DNA from: an uncultured Armatimonadota bacterium
GTDB lineage: Bacteria > Armatimonadota > Fimbriimonadia > Fimbriimonadales > Fimbriimonadaceae
Assembly: GCA_903927345.1 (NCBI GenBank)
Contig: CAIYMO010000017.1
Span: 1-64,000 of the forward strand
Direction: 5' to 3'
Length of the DNA stretch: 64,000 nucleotides
In this document: positions 28,404 to 38,684 of the stretch, piece after piece
How positions within the stretch are numbered: the stretch's first letter is position 1
Layout of the letters: every line of letters starts with the position of its first letter
Notes under the pieces: model-generated
The model's input: the letters and a program-made list of their open reading frames with translations, nothing else
Databases searched by the model: none
Told to the model about the DNA's origin: nothing
Position numbers and translations under genes: made by a program

Positions 28404-29065
28404 TCTCCAATGCGATAGCCAAAGCCATGCACCGTCTCAATCAAGCTCTTCTCGCGTCCAGCATCAATCTTTTTGCGAAGCGAGGTCACGTGAAAATTCA
28501 CCGTGTTCGAAAGCGACTCATCATCGTTCCATATTCGGTCGATAATCACCTCGCGAGACAGCACCCGTCCTCGATTTCGCACGAGCGCCTCAAGCAGCGA
28601 ATACTCCCTTGGAGTGAGTTTGATCAGCTCGCCATCACGGCGAACAGTCTTGCCAGCCGAGTCAATTTCCAAGTCGTCAAACGACATTTTCGAAGACTTC
28701 ACAGGCTTGTCACGCCGAAGCAAAGCGCGAACCCGAGCAAGAAGCTCGTTAAAGTCAAACGGCTTGACCAGGTAATCGTCCGCACCCAAGTCCAAACCCT
28801 TCACGCGGTCCTCAACCGCATCCCGGGCGGTCAACATCAAAACAGGCGTCCGAGATCGATCCCGCCGCAACTCGGCCACAACCGACCAGCCATCGCGTTT
28901 CGGCATCATCACGTCGCAAATGATCAACGAATACGATTCTCGCTGAGCCTGCCGCAGACCATCCTCGCCATCCAGGGCAAGGTCGACGACGTACCCCTCC
29001 TTGGCAAGCGTCTTGCGCAAACGCTCCCCAATCACATCATCATCTTCGATCACCAAAATCCGCAA
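28400..29065 (-). CDS. OmpR-family response regulator
   Basis: 221 aa; MRILVIEDDDVIGERL...LIICDVMMPKRDGW...LGADDYLVKPFDFNELLARVRALLRR...LTPREYSLLEALVRNRGRVLSREVI. Overlaps the kinase by 4 nt. Confidence 0.96.
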   Translation of the reverse strand: MRILVIEDDDVIGERLRKTLAKEGYVVDLALDGEDGLRQAQRESYSLIICDVMMPKRDGWSVVAELRRDRSRTPVLMLTARDAVEDRVKGLDLGADDYLVKPFDFNELLARVRALLRRDKPVKSSKMSFDDLEIDSAGKTVRRDGELIKLTPREYSLLEALVRNRGRVLSREVIIDRIWNDDESLSNTVNFHVTSLRKKIDAGREKSLIETVHGFGYRIGD

Positions 29066-29136
29066 GATAAGCGATTATACGGTTCAATCACGATCGAACG
29101 TGTTTGGAAAGTATTTGGCGAAGCCAGATCTCACCA

Positions 29137-31884
29137 CTATTCAAGCTCAAATTCCCAATGACCTGAGCCCAATCGAAACTCCGTAAGCCCATTGCCACGG
29201 CGAATCTCGCCAGCGAAACGCTTCCCGTTCTGCGTCACCGGCTTTCGTGACTTGACTGGAAGAGTCACGTGGGCCGTGCAGTTCGGTGGGATGACAACTT
29301 CGTATCGAACGACGTTGCCGACCCGTTTCCAGTTGCTCACGATCTTCCCTCGAACTGACCGATAGCTCGACTTCACCCAGTTCAGCCCCTCCGGGATTTG
29401 AGGTCGAATCACGATCTTGTCAAAACCCACCGCCTCCGGATCCGGCTGAATCCCACCCAGTTCCTGCATCATCCACTGGCTCACCGACCCAAACATCGGG
29501 TGGTTGTGCGAGTAGGTGTTGTCGCTAAACTCCCAGTGCTCCCAAAGCGTCGTCGCACCATTCTTCAGCATCCAACCCCAACCCGGAAAGTCCGGCTGAG
29601 TCACGATCTTATAAGCCAAGTCAACCTGACCGCTTCTCGAAAGCGCCTCCAGCATATAGTTCGTACCGAGAATCCCTGTCGAAAGGTGATCCTTCCGCGC
29701 GTGAATCCGATCAACCAGATATGCCAAAACCTTCGACCGCTCTGAGTCCGGAATGATCCCGGTGTGCAAAGCAATCGCTTGGCAAGCCTGAGACCCAACA
29801 CCAACTTTTCCCGTTTTAGGGTCAAAGTATTTCTTCAGGTACGCCTCTCGGATCTTTTCGGCGAGCCGATTGAATTCAATTCCATCGATGGGGGTCGGGC
29901 TGTTTATTGCCGCCCTTGCCATGAGCTTTGCGCTCCAGTAGTACATCGGAGTCACCATCTCCGGCGAGGGATTCGGTTCCAGGCCCTCATGGTCACTCAG
30001 TCCATCCGTCACGATGCCATCGAGATACTTCTTCTCAACTTGCTCAAGCCACTTCCTGGCAACGGCATACTCCTGCTCCCCAATCCTCTGATCCCCATAC
30101 ATCTGGGACAACTGATCCGCAAGCAGCACGGGGGCCATCGCCCAGATCAATCCGCAATATTGGATTCCCATCGAAGGCGCGGTATCCGTCAGCATCCCGT
30201 CCGGCAAAGCGCTATCCGACCAATCACGAATTGCTTTGGCATAGAACCCCGACATGTCGAAGTTCGCCATAAAGGCCTGACTCGACCCAACAATATCCCC
30301 GCCATAGCCGAGTCGCTCACGATGAGGACAATCAGATTGAACGCTGAAGATGTTTGAAAGAAACGTCCGTCGGCAGACCGCCTGCAACTCGTTCAACATC
30401 GGATTCGAACACTCAAACTCACCAACGCTCTCCACGTCCGAGTTCAATCGCAATCCCGTCACCGAATCCAAAGGCAGCGGTTCTTTCAAACCAGAAATCT
30501 CGACATAGCGAAATCCGTGGAACGTAAACCGAGGCGTGTAGCTCTCCTTGCCGCCCTTGGTGATAAACGTATCTGCTTGCCACGCAATTTCCGGTGCACC
30601 TGGGCCGCCTGCGCTCTCTCCCGTCTCCTTCCGCTTGTACTTAATCTGCCCCGCAACGCTCGTCATCGGGTTCAGAGACCCATCTTTGTACAGCAACTCG
30701 CCATACCGCAGGTCAAGTTTCGTCCCCGTCGGCAGGTCAGTAGCAATGCGAACCCATCCCGCAAAGTTCACACCCATGTCGTAAACAAAAATCCCCGGCT
30801 TAGGAGAACTAACCTTAACTGCCTTCCAGCTCTTCGTCACCCGAATCGGCGGCTGGGACTGTGAAGCAAGTTTCCCAATTGTCTTCGTCGCCAGTTTCGC
30901 CGGAGCCCAGCCAGCATCGTCGAACCCGGCCAGATTCCACCCTTCGATCTCCTTCCGCGCGTCGTAAACCTCGCCCAGATACACGTTGTTCCGCACGATC
31001 GGCCCGTCCGAGACCTTCCACCGCTCACTGGTTCCAACTACCGCTGTTGATCCATCCTTGTAGGTCAGTACGAGCTGGGCGATCACCCTCGGCCGTCCCA
31101 CAGAAAGGCTCTGGCGCAAGTTAAACGAGCCAAAAAGCTTCAACGGCAGCGGGTTGTACCAACCATTTCCCAGCATCACGCCAATGCAGTTGTCCCCAGT
31201 TTTCAATGCCTGCGTGACGTCATAGACGCTATACAGCACCCGGTCCTCAACCCGTGTCCAACCCGGATCAAGAACATGGTCCCCAATCCGCTTGCCATTC
31301 AGCGACGCCTCGTAATAGCCCAGTCCTGAAATCGCCAACCGAGCCCGGCTAACCGGACCGCGCAACCGAAACTCCTTCCGAAACAGCGGAGCAGGGTCCT
31401 CCTTGTAAAAATCTGCGTCCGAAGTGGGATCTTTCTTCCCATCATCAATCCATCCGGCTTTCCAATCCGAAGGCTTCATCGGGCTCATCTCCCATTTAGC
31501 CGCTTTGCTCCATGCCCCCTCGCTGTCTCGCTCCCAAACCTGCACCTTCCAGAAGCACTGCTGGCCCGACTTCAGCGCCTTTCCTTCATAGGCGATATTG
31601 TTTTGTTCCGGGCGGTAAATGCGACCGCTGTCCCACAAATCGCCCTTGTTCGCCATCAATCGTTGAGCCGAACTCGCAACCAAGATTCGGTAGCCCCCCG
31701 ACTGAGACGCATCGCGCTCTCCAGGTTTGGCCTCAAGGACCCAACTCAGCCGTGGCGCCGGAGTATCAATCGCCAACGGCTCAACCTGCGACTCGCAGCG
31801 AAGCTCCACGGGAGCAATTCGAGGCTTTGGCGCACCAACGTGCACTGAACCCAACGCCAACGATGCGAGAACAGAACCCAGCAT
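29137..31884 (-). CDS. Alpha-L-rhamnosidase (GH78)
   Basis: 915 aa; PIAPVELRCESQVEPLAIDTPAPRLSWVL, VQSDCPHRERLGYGGDIVGSSQAFMANFDMSGFYAKAIRDW, GATTLWEHWEFSDNTYSHNHPMFGSVSQWMMQELGGI. Confidence 0.93.
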   Translation of the reverse strand: MLGSVLASLALGSVHVGAPKPRIAPVELRCESQVEPLAIDTPAPRLSWVLEAKPGERDASQSGGYRILVASSAQRLMANKGDLWDSGRIYRPEQNNIAYEGKALKSGQQCFWKVQVWERDSEGAWSKAAKWEMSPMKPSDWKAGWIDDGKKDPTSDADFYKEDPAPLFRKEFRLRGPVSRARLAISGLGYYEASLNGKRIGDHVLDPGWTRVEDRVLYSVYDVTQALKTGDNCIGVMLGNGWYNPLPLKLFGSFNLRQSLSVGRPRVIAQLVLTYKDGSTAVVGTSERWKVSDGPIVRNNVYLGEVYDARKEIEGWNLAGFDDAGWAPAKLATKTIGKLASQSQPPIRVTKSWKAVKVSSPKPGIFVYDMGVNFAGWVRIATDLPTGTKLDLRYGELLYKDGSLNPMTSVAGQIKYKRKETGESAGGPGAPEIAWQADTFITKGGKESYTPRFTFHGFRYVEISGLKEPLPLDSVTGLRLNSDVESVGEFECSNPMLNELQAVCRRTFLSNIFSVQSDCPHRERLGYGGDIVGSSQAFMANFDMSGFYAKAIRDWSDSALPDGMLTDTAPSMGIQYCGLIWAMAPVLLADQLSQMYGDQRIGEQEYAVARKWLEQVEKKYLDGIVTDGLSDHEGLEPNPSPEMVTPMYYWSAKLMARAAINSPTPIDGIEFNRLAEKIREAYLKKYFDPKTGKVGVGSQACQAIALHTGIIPDSERSKVLAYLVDRIHARKDHLSTGILGTNYMLEALSRSGQVDLAYKIVTQPDFPGWGWMLKNGATTLWEHWEFSDNTYSHNHPMFGSVSQWMMQELGGIQPDPEAVGFDKIVIRPQIPEGLNWVKSSYRSVRGKIVSNWKRVGNVVRYEVVIPPNCTAHVTLPVKSRKPVTQNGKRFAGEIRRGNGLTEFRLGSGHWEFELE

Positions 31885-31960
31885 TGCGCGAGTCTATCTC
31901 AATCTTCTGAAAGGTAAACGCTCCTCTCTCGACGCTAATCGCGGAGAAATTTCCGAGGAG

Positions 31961-32035
31961 TGGTGGGTCCGGAGGGATTCGAACCCTCGACCAATGGCTT
32001 AAAAGGCCACTGCTCTACCGCTGAGCTACAGACCC
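31961..32035 (-). tRNA. tRNA-Lys (anticodon TTT), CCA encoded
   Basis: Reverse complement: GGGTCTG TA GCTC AGCGGTA GAGC A GTGGC CTTTTAA GCCAT TGGTC GAGGG TTCGAAT CCCTC CGGACCC A CCA. It folds as a cloverleaf with TTT at positions 34-36. Confidence 0.95.
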
Positions 32036-32077
32036 GGAAGCAAATATAATACCCGCCCAACGGGTAGCCTTAGCTAG

Positions 32078-33112
32078 ATGGCTGAGGAACTGACTTATGC
32101 ATCCGCTGGCGTAAACATCGACGAAGCTCAGCGCGCACTGAGGGGAGTTGTGGGCAATATCCGAGCAACCCAAGGCGAGCGCGTCGTCGGAGGGATCGGC
32201 GGATTTGGAGCCCTTTTCAAGGGACTGTTCCCCGAAATGGAGAACCCACTGCTCGTCAGCTCGATTGATGGCGTCGGCACCAAAACGAAGGTCGCCGCAA
32301 TGGCAGGAGACTATTCCAACCTTGGCCGAGACATCGTCAACCACTGCGTCAACGACATCCTCTGCCAAGGCGCCCACCCACTCTTCTTCCTCGACTACTA
32401 CGGCTGTAGTCAACTCTCAGCCGATACCTTCGAGTCAGTCGTCAACGGCATGGCGGCAAGCTGCAGCGACATCGGCTGTGCCCTCATCGGCGGCGAAACC
32501 GCGGAAATGCCCGGCGTCTATCACGACGAGGAAGTCGACATCGTCGGCACCATCGTCGGAGTCGTCGACGACGCTCTCAAATTCCCGCGACAAGTCTCCG
32601 CAGGTGACGCCATCATCGGCCTCGCCAGCAACGGACTTCACACCAACGGCTTCAGCCTTGCCCGACGCGCTCTCTTCGAAGTTGGCGGACTCAGCGTCCG
32701 AGACCTCGTCCCGGGCACCGAGCAAACAATCGCTGACGCCCTGCTCGCGCCCCACCGCTGCTACTACAACGCAATCAAGCCTTGGCTCGGCGAAAACAGT
32801 CCTCTCCACGCGATGGCACACCTCACCGGCGGTGGATTCTTCGACAACATTCCGCGAGTCCTGAGCGCAAATACACGCGTCATGGTCGAAAAGCGATCCT
32901 GGACGCCGCTTCCGATCTTCGATCTCATTCAGCAGATGGGCAATATCGGAGAAACCGAGATGTATCGAACCTTCAACATGGGAATCGGAATGGTTCTCGT
33001 GGTCGATCGGTTCTACGTTGACCAAATCCTGACCCACATGACAGAAAACGGCGAGAACGCCGCCGTCATCGGGGAAGTTCTCGCCGGTTCAACTGATGTC
33101 CAGTTAGCCTAA
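32078..33112 (+). CDS. purM: Phosphoribosylformylglycinamidine cyclo-ligase
   Basis: 344 aa; LTYASAGVNIDEAQRAL...LLVSSIDGVGTKTKVA...VNHCVNDILCQGAHPLFFLDYYG...GCALIGGETAEMPGVY...FNMGIGMVLVV. Confidence 0.96.
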   Translation: MAEELTYASAGVNIDEAQRALRGVVGNIRATQGERVVGGIGGFGALFKGLFPEMENPLLVSSIDGVGTKTKVAAMAGDYSNLGRDIVNHCVNDILCQGAHPLFFLDYYGCSQLSADTFESVVNGMAASCSDIGCALIGGETAEMPGVYHDEEVDIVGTIVGVVDDALKFPRQVSAGDAIIGLASNGLHTNGFSLARRALFEVGGLSVRDLVPGTEQTIADALLAPHRCYYNAIKPWLGENSPLHAMAHLTGGGFFDNIPRVLSANTRVMVEKRSWTPLPIFDLIQQMGNIGETEMYRTFNMGIGMVLVVDRFYVDQILTHMTENGENAAVIGEVLAGSTDVQLA

Positions 33113-33116
33113 GTTG

Positions 33117-33530
33117 TTAGCTGAGGTGGAAGACAAATCGGGCGTTGCCGAGAGCGATCTCGGTACCGTCCGAAATCTCTTTCTCATCAACCTTCTCGAA
33201 GTCGTCGCCAAGAACAAACGTTCCGTTTGACGAACCAAGGTCAACGACCTTCCAAGCGCCATCTTCTTGCACAAGTTTGGCGTGCTTGCGGCTGACATAA
33301 ACACCTTCAGGGAGAGAAGCCAAATCGATATCGATCGGTCCAACTGCCGGATCAAATCGTCCGATCACACAAGGGCTGTTGACAGGGAAGACCTCTTCCG
33401 TCTCCGCGCCATTTCGCTTCACAACCAGGGTTGCGGTTAGGGCAGGAGTCGAAAGCTCTTCTACAGGCTGTCCAGTAGTTTCTGCGGCAGCGTCAACGGC
33501 TTCTTCGGCAAGAGTTGCTTCTTCGTTCAT
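33117..33530 (-). CDS. FHA-domain protein
   Basis: 137 aa; CVIGRFDPAVGPIDIDLASLPEGVYVSRKHAKLVQEDGAWKVVDLGSSNGTFVLGD is an FHA core. Confidence 0.9.
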   Translation of the reverse strand: MNEEATLAEEAVDAAAETTGQPVEELSTPALTATLVVKRNGAETEEVFPVNSPCVIGRFDPAVGPIDIDLASLPEGVYVSRKHAKLVQEDGAWKVVDLGSSNGTFVLGDDFEKVDEKEISDGTEIALGNARFVFHLS

Positions 33531-33588
33531 GAGAGTTGCTTCCTATTATTGGGCTAAATCCCAGAAAATCTACTAGGGTTTGCGAGGA

Positions 33589-34230
33589 TTATTCCCAAAC
33601 AATCTCATTTGTCTCCCAGAACAGAAAGGCTGTGCCGCTCTCCAATCCCACGGAAACCCTCTCCTCAACTGCTTTGTTAGAAATACTTGAAGCTCCCAAC
33701 GGCGCGAGAGACTGGCGCTCTACGGGCCACTGAACACCTGAAAGGCTCGCACTTTCACACTCACCGAGGGGAATCAGAGAAACTCTTCCTCCCACTGTGA
33801 CCGGAACGGAGAACCCACCGTGCTCCGTCCGCACAATTCGTCCCATCCCCCTTTGGAACACAAACCAGACATCCACCGGCGAAGCCGCCGCCGAAAAGAG
33901 ATTCTGCAACTGATGGTCAGGGAGATCACCCTCGGCGCAGGCAACGTGAATCGACTCGAAGCCTTGATCAAAACACCACCGCAAAACCTTTTCGAAATCC
34001 GTGTAATTCTGATCAGGCAGCGAAAGCAACGTTACCGACTCAGGCACTCGTCCCAGGTCAGCTGAATCGAAATCTCCGGCAACCACCAGGGGAAGTTTTC
34101 CGACCGATTCGAGATGATGGAACCCCGCATCAACTGCAATCAAATGCGTCGCCGATTCTGCCCAACGATTCATCCGTTCGGCGTCCAAACAACTCCCACC
34201 AAGCACAACCAGAACGCGCGATTCCATCAA
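33589..34230 (-). CDS. Thiamine pyrophosphokinase-like protein
   Basis: 213 aa; HLIAVDAGFHHLESVGKLPLVVAGDFDSADLG...LPDQNYTDFEKVLRWC...EGDLPDHQLQNLF is the TPK catalytic pattern. Confidence 0.85.
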   Translation of the reverse strand: MMESRVLVVLGGSCLDAERMNRWAESATHLIAVDAGFHHLESVGKLPLVVAGDFDSADLGRVPESVTLLSLPDQNYTDFEKVLRWCFDQGFESIHVACAEGDLPDHQLQNLFSAAASPVDVWFVFQRGMGRIVRTEHGGFSVPVTVGGRVSLIPLGECESASLSGVQWPVERQSLAPLGASSISNKAVEERVSVGLESGTAFLFWETNEIVWE

Positions 34231-34421
34231 GAAAGATTAGTCTACACACCCAGGTTCGCCCCCGAAAAATTAACAGTAGAACTCTGTGCAATCAAAACAC
34301 GAATTCGGTCGAAATGCCGAGAAAAACCGTCATCCGAGGTAAGAAAAACGAGGAAAAAAGTGGCTGACTCCCCTAGACGGATGAGGATGGCAAAAAGTGT
34401 CAGCAATTCTTCTTTTCTTTG

Positions 34422-34450
34422 TTGACTCGGTTTCAAAAGCCTTGTATACT
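34422..34450 (+). promoter_or_regulatory. Sigma70-type promoter for dnaA
   Basis: TTGACT (34422-34427), 17-bp spacer, TATACT (34445-34450), about 50 bp before ATG 34503. Confidence 0.8.
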
Positions 34451-34502
34451 CCGACCCCTAGATCAAACAAAGGCACCCCAGCAAACCTTGATCTGCCCGA
34501 TA

Positions 34503-35885
34503 ATGAAACGCCAATTCTCCTTCGAAGATTCTGAATCAGCCATCGTGCTCACCGCAGCATGGCAGGGAGTGTTGCAACGGATGTCGAGTGAAGTCAAAGA
34601 GCCCATCATGGTTCGCTTCATTCGTCCTCTCGAACCAGTAACGATGGAGGGCAACGTTGTCCGCCTCGCTGCACCGGGTCAGTTTATCCAGCAGTGGGTG
34701 CGAGACCGCTTCTCAGGCCTTCTCCAGAGCTGTCTCAGCGACGAGCTCGGTCAGTCCGTTGAACTCCAAATCATCGCCGCACCACGCGAGAAAAAGGAAG
34801 TCATCGAAACCGCAGTCGCGATTTCACAACCCGCTCTCACCGCGCCGATTCAGAAGTTCGTTCCCAACGAGAAATACCGATTCGACACCTTCATCAAGGG
34901 TCAGTCAAACCGACTCGCCCTTGCTGGATCAATCGCCGTCGCCTCCGAGCCTGGCGTCAAGTTCAACCCACTTTTCATCTACGGAAACAGCGGTCTCGGC
35001 AAGACTCACCTCCTCAACGCAATTGCTCGCGAGCTGATCGATAACGACCCGAAGGTCAACATCGCGTACGTCACCGCCCAGCAGTTTGCCGAAGACTTCA
35101 TCAACGCCCTCCAAGCCAACCGCGTCGAACAGTTCCGACGCATGCACCGGCACGTACACGTATGGCTCGTCGATGACATCCAGTTCATCGCCAACAAGGA
35201 CAAGACTCAAGAAGAGATCTTCCACACCTTCAACTACCTCTATTCTCTGGGCAAGCAGATCGTTCTCACATCGGACCGACCACCAAAAGATCTGTTCCTC
35301 ATGGATGAGCGACTCCGATCCCGCTTCGAAAGCGGTCTCGTCGCCGACATTCAAATGCCGGATACGGAAACCCGCTGCGCGATCATCAAGAGCAAAGCCG
35401 CCGCAATGGAAGTCGAGCTCTCTCAAGACGCCGCGATGTTCCTCGCCGAAACCGTTCCCGGCAACGTCCGAACTCTTGAAGGCGCAATCACCAAGCTCGC
35501 GACCCTTGCCAGCCTGGAATCCGCCGAAATCACAGTCGACTTCGCCAAAGAAATGGTCGAGCGGTACTACCAGGGAGTCTTCAGCAAGCCCGGAATCGGC
35601 CAAATCCTCGAGCTCGTCGCAAAGCAGTACAACATCTCAATCGACGAAATGAAAGGACAATCGCGAAAGGGTCCAATCGTCCACGCCCGCCACGTAGCAA
35701 TCTTCCTCACTCGACGCATCACCGGGGACTCCTGGAAGCATATCGGCTCCCAGTTCGGCGACCGAGATCACACGTCCATCATGCACGGATACCAAAAGAT
35801 CAACGAGCAGATGCACTACGACAAGGAACTGCACGGCGAGGTGAAGGATCTTCTCAGAACCCTCCACCCCGGAGCGAGCGCCTAA
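34503..35885 (+). CDS. dnaA: Chromosomal replication initiator protein DnaA
   Basis: KYRFDTFIKGQSNRLALAGSIAVASEPG...NPLFIYGNSGLGKTHLLNAIA...VWLVDDIQFIANKDKTQEEIFHTFN...DHTSIMHGYQKI. ATG 34503 is preferred over the track start 34419, because the promoter lies between them. Confidence 0.97.
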   Translation: MKRQFSFEDSESAIVLTAAWQGVLQRMSSEVKEPIMVRFIRPLEPVTMEGNVVRLAAPGQFIQQWVRDRFSGLLQSCLSDELGQSVELQIIAAPREKKEVIETAVAISQPALTAPIQKFVPNEKYRFDTFIKGQSNRLALAGSIAVASEPGVKFNPLFIYGNSGLGKTHLLNAIARELIDNDPKVNIAYVTAQQFAEDFINALQANRVEQFRRMHRHVHVWLVDDIQFIANKDKTQEEIFHTFNYLYSLGKQIVLTSDRPPKDLFLMDERLRSRFESGLVADIQMPDTETRCAIIKSKAAAMEVELSQDAAMFLAETVPGNVRTLEGAITKLATLASLESAEITVDFAKEMVERYYQGVFSKPGIGQILELVAKQYNISIDEMKGQSRKGPIVHARHVAIFLTRRITGDSWKHIGSQFGDRDHTSIMHGYQKINEQMHYDKELHGEVKDLLRTLHPGASA

Positions 35886-35888
35886 GCC

Positions 35889-36935
35889 TTACTTCCAGCC
35901 CAAGTCGCCTTTCAAGGCGACCGCCAAAACCCGACCCATCTTCGTCTGGGTGACTGCGTTAGGATGATAAGCAGATCCAATTCCATCGGATTCCTGCTGA
36001 ACCGAGAAGTCCAGTCGCTTGACTTTGCTGTCACCCAGGCTCGCCTGAATAGAGTCCAGCCAATTCTTCAAAGTGGTCAAGTGCTTCGCTCCAGTCGGCC
36101 AAGAATCCGACATCATCGACCCGGTCGCAAGGTAGATAAACGCCGAAGGGTAGTTCTTCCGAACCTTCTTCACAAACTGGGTGTATCCGCTCTTCCATCC
36201 ATTCTCGTCCGGAATCCCACGACCAAAATCGTTGGTTGCCAAGTTGATGACGACCGCCTGAGGTTTTGGTCCCGAATCCGGCGACCAAGCTCCCGATTTG
36301 CTGCTCGGGAAGATGTAGTTATAGATGTCCGGAATCGTATTGTCCGGCCACATCTTCTTGCCCGACCAAGCGACGATCGTCGGCAAAGACTTTGTCAACC
36401 GGGCGGCGACCCAGCCGTATGTCATGTAGGCATTCGCCGTATCAGGGCTGTAAGGCTCATCCTTCGACTTCCCATCTACTCCAAATCCCGCACTGATCGA
36501 GTCACCAATAATCTCGATGCGCCGATCCTTTCGGAACATGCTCTCATCATCGGATGGATTCTGGAACCGCAATCCCGAGCCCGCAAAACCCTTGAACTCC
36601 GTAGCTCCCTGAAAAGCCTCACTGCGACGAACCAACAACAACTGGTGCATTCGAGCATTCGGAAGGTCAATCGTGTACCGACCATTACCTTTGATCAACT
36701 TCAGAACTTGAGTCGGGCGTCCGTCAATCTCTACTTGCCAACGGTCATTCGCACTCGAAGTCGTAAACTCGGCGGTCAGCGTGGTCGCCGACACACTCGC
36801 TCGAATCGCGGACCCCGGCCATTCACAACTCACCCCCTGCGCCGACTTTTGGAATCGACCCACCGTCTCGAACTTCGCCGTCGAAACTGGAGGGCGCTGC
36901 AGAAGGACTGCCGCGATAAGAAAGCCTGTCGTCAT
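35889..36935 (-). CDS. SGNH/GDSL-type esterase (CE2-like)
   Basis: 348 aa; [18 protein letters not shown] (GDS block), [20 protein letters not shown], with an N-terminal jelly-roll-like region. Confidence 0.8.
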   Translation of the reverse strand: MTTGFLIAAVLLQRPPVSTAKFETVGRFQKSAQGVSCEWPGSAIRASVSATTLTAEFTTSSANDRWQVEIDGRPTQVLKLIKGNGRYTIDLPNARMHQLLLVRRSEAFQGATEFKGFAGSGLRFQNPSDDESMFRKDRRIEIIGDSISAGFGVDGKSKDEPYSPDTANAYMTYGWVAARLTKSLPTIVAWSGKKMWPDNTIPDIYNYIFPSSKSGAWSPDSGPKPQAVVINLATNDFGRGIPDENGWKSGYTQFVKKVRKNYPSAFIYLATGSMMSDSWPTGAKHLTTLKNWLDSIQASLGDSKVKRLDFSVQQESDGIGSAYHPNAVTQTKMGRVLAVALKGDLGWK

Positions 36936-37411
36936 GATTTGATCTCCAAGTTCATCTGTGCCACTTTATCCTTAAGACTCTCCGAGTACGCCTCGAGTTT
37001 CGTCGCGACCTCACCATTTGTCGCTCCAACCATCCGTGCCGCCAACAATCCAGCGTTTGTCGCGTTCCCAATCGCCATTGTCGCCACCGGAATCCCCGCC
37101 GGCATCTGAACAATCGAGTAAAGCGAGTCCACGCCACCAAGTGCCTTGGTCTGAACCGGTACGCCGATCACCGGCAAAGTGGTCAAACTCGCAACCATTC
37201 CCGGCAAGTGAGCCGCTCCACCCGCACCCGCAATAATCGCTACAAGGCCGCGCTCCCGAGCCGACTTTGCATAGTCAACCATCCGTTCAGGGGTTCGATG
37301 AGCGCTCACAACCTCGACCTCTGTCTCAATCCCGAAATCGCTCAACACGGAGACTGCAGCCTGCATCGTCTCCCAATCGCTACTACTACCCATGATCACC
37401 CCGACCTTCAT
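36932..37411 (-). CDS. purE: 5-(carboxyamino)imidazole ribonucleotide mutase
   Basis: 159 aa; [46 protein letters not shown]...[57 protein letters not shown]. Confidence 0.97.
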   Translation of the reverse strand: MKVGVIMGSSSDWETMQAAVSVLSDFGIETEVEVVSAHRTPERMVDYAKSARERGLVAIIAGAGGAAHLPGMVASLTTLPVIGVPVQTKALGGVDSLYSIVQMPAGIPVATMAIGNATNAGLLAARMVGATNGEVATKLEAYSESLKDKVAQMNLEIKS

Positions 37412-37421
37412 GGGTTCTAGT

Positions 37422-38684
37422 TTAGCTTGCGTTCAGTTCTTGAGTGACTTCCTGGGCGTATCGGCGACTCGCGCCAACATTTCGAGCGACCAACTCGGTG
37501 GCCCGAGCCCCCATTTCCGCTCGCTTCTCAGGGCTTTCCAAAAGCTCTTTCACTGCGGCTGTGAGAGCCTCAGCGTCGGCACAAATTAGGCTCGCCCTAG
37601 CATCAACACTTTGCGCCGCAACTTCTCGGAAGTTAAACATATTCGGCCCGTGCAGAACCGGCTTCCCCAGGGCCAAGGGCTGAATAATGTTCTGCCCCCC
37701 AAGCGTGTCAAATCCACCCCCGATGATCACAAGATCCGCGACCGAGTAAACGCTCCCCAGCTCCCCATAACTATCGAGCACTAAGTAGTCAGCGCGTTCC
37801 TTCTTCGAGCGTAACCCAACCTGAAAGTTCGTTTTCAAAGCACACGCAACCAACTCGGGCGCAGTCTCCAAGTGCCTTGGAGCATGAATCACCTGAATCT
37901 TGCCTGCAAACGGAGCCAGGGCGTCAACCACCAGCTGAACCTCCAGCTCACTCCGAGTCGATCCGACAACTACGACTGGCCGATCGTCAAGTTGCAACTC
38001 TTCCTTCCAATGCGCCGAATCCGTTGGCGAGACCCCTGCTGCCTCATCAAACTTAGTGTTTCCCAAAACACGAACTCGGGGCGCGCCCAAGGCTCGGAAT
38101 CGCTCCGCATCGTGCTCACTCTGGGCAAGGACTTCCTTCACGAGCGCCAAAGTCTCAGCGAAGAACCATCGGAACTTCATCGAACGTCGAAAGGCCCGGT
38201 CACTGCTTCTCGCGTTGACCATGAAGACCGGCACATCAAACACATCTGCGGCCCACAGGAAGTTGTACCAAAGCTCCGTCTCCATCACCGCAATCACGTC
38301 GGGCCGAACGCGTTGAACCCCACGAAGCTGGAATCTTGCCAGATCAATCGGGAAGTAAATCAAATGGTCAAACAACCCAGTGAGCTTTTCGCGCGCGGTC
38401 TGATGTCCACTGCTCGTCGTCACGCTCAGGACAATCTCCGCCTGAGGACTCTGTTTTCGAAGCTCCTCCAAAAACGGCTTCGCTGCAATCACCTCGCCGA
38501 CCGAAACTGCATGGACCCAAATCCGCTTCTTGCCCTTTTCCTTAACCGGAAGGGACTTCTCGTAGTTGCCTTGGCGCTCCGACCAATTGGGCTGCTCTCC
38601 TCGCTTCCGCGCTCTCAGCCACATCCAAGGCACCCAAAGCGGCGCCAGCCCGGTCAGGATGAAGTTATAGATCAGATACATCAT
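37422..38684 (-). CDS. waaA: 3-deoxy-D-manno-octulosonic acid transferase
   Basis: 420 aa; [45 protein letters not shown]...[16 protein letters not shown]...[33 protein letters not shown]. Confidence 0.93.
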   Translation of the reverse strand: MMYLIYNFILTGLAPLWVPWMWLRARKRGEQPNWSERQGNYEKSLPVKEKGKKRIWVHAVSVGEVIAAKPFLEELRKQSPQAEIVLSVTTSSGHQTAREKLTGLFDHLIYFPIDLARFQLRGVQRVRPDVIAVMETELWYNFLWAADVFDVPVFMVNARSSDRAFRRSMKFRWFFAETLALVKEVLAQSEHDAERFRALGAPRVRVLGNTKFDEAAGVSPTDSAHWKEELQLDDRPVVVVGSTRSELEVQLVVDALAPFAGKIQVIHAPRHLETAPELVACALKTNFQVGLRSKKERADYLVLDSYGELGSVYSVADLVIIGGGFDTLGGQNIIQPLALGKPVLHGPNMFNFREVAAQSVDARASLICADAEALTAAVKELLESPEKRAEMGARATELVARNVGASRRYAQEVTQELNAS

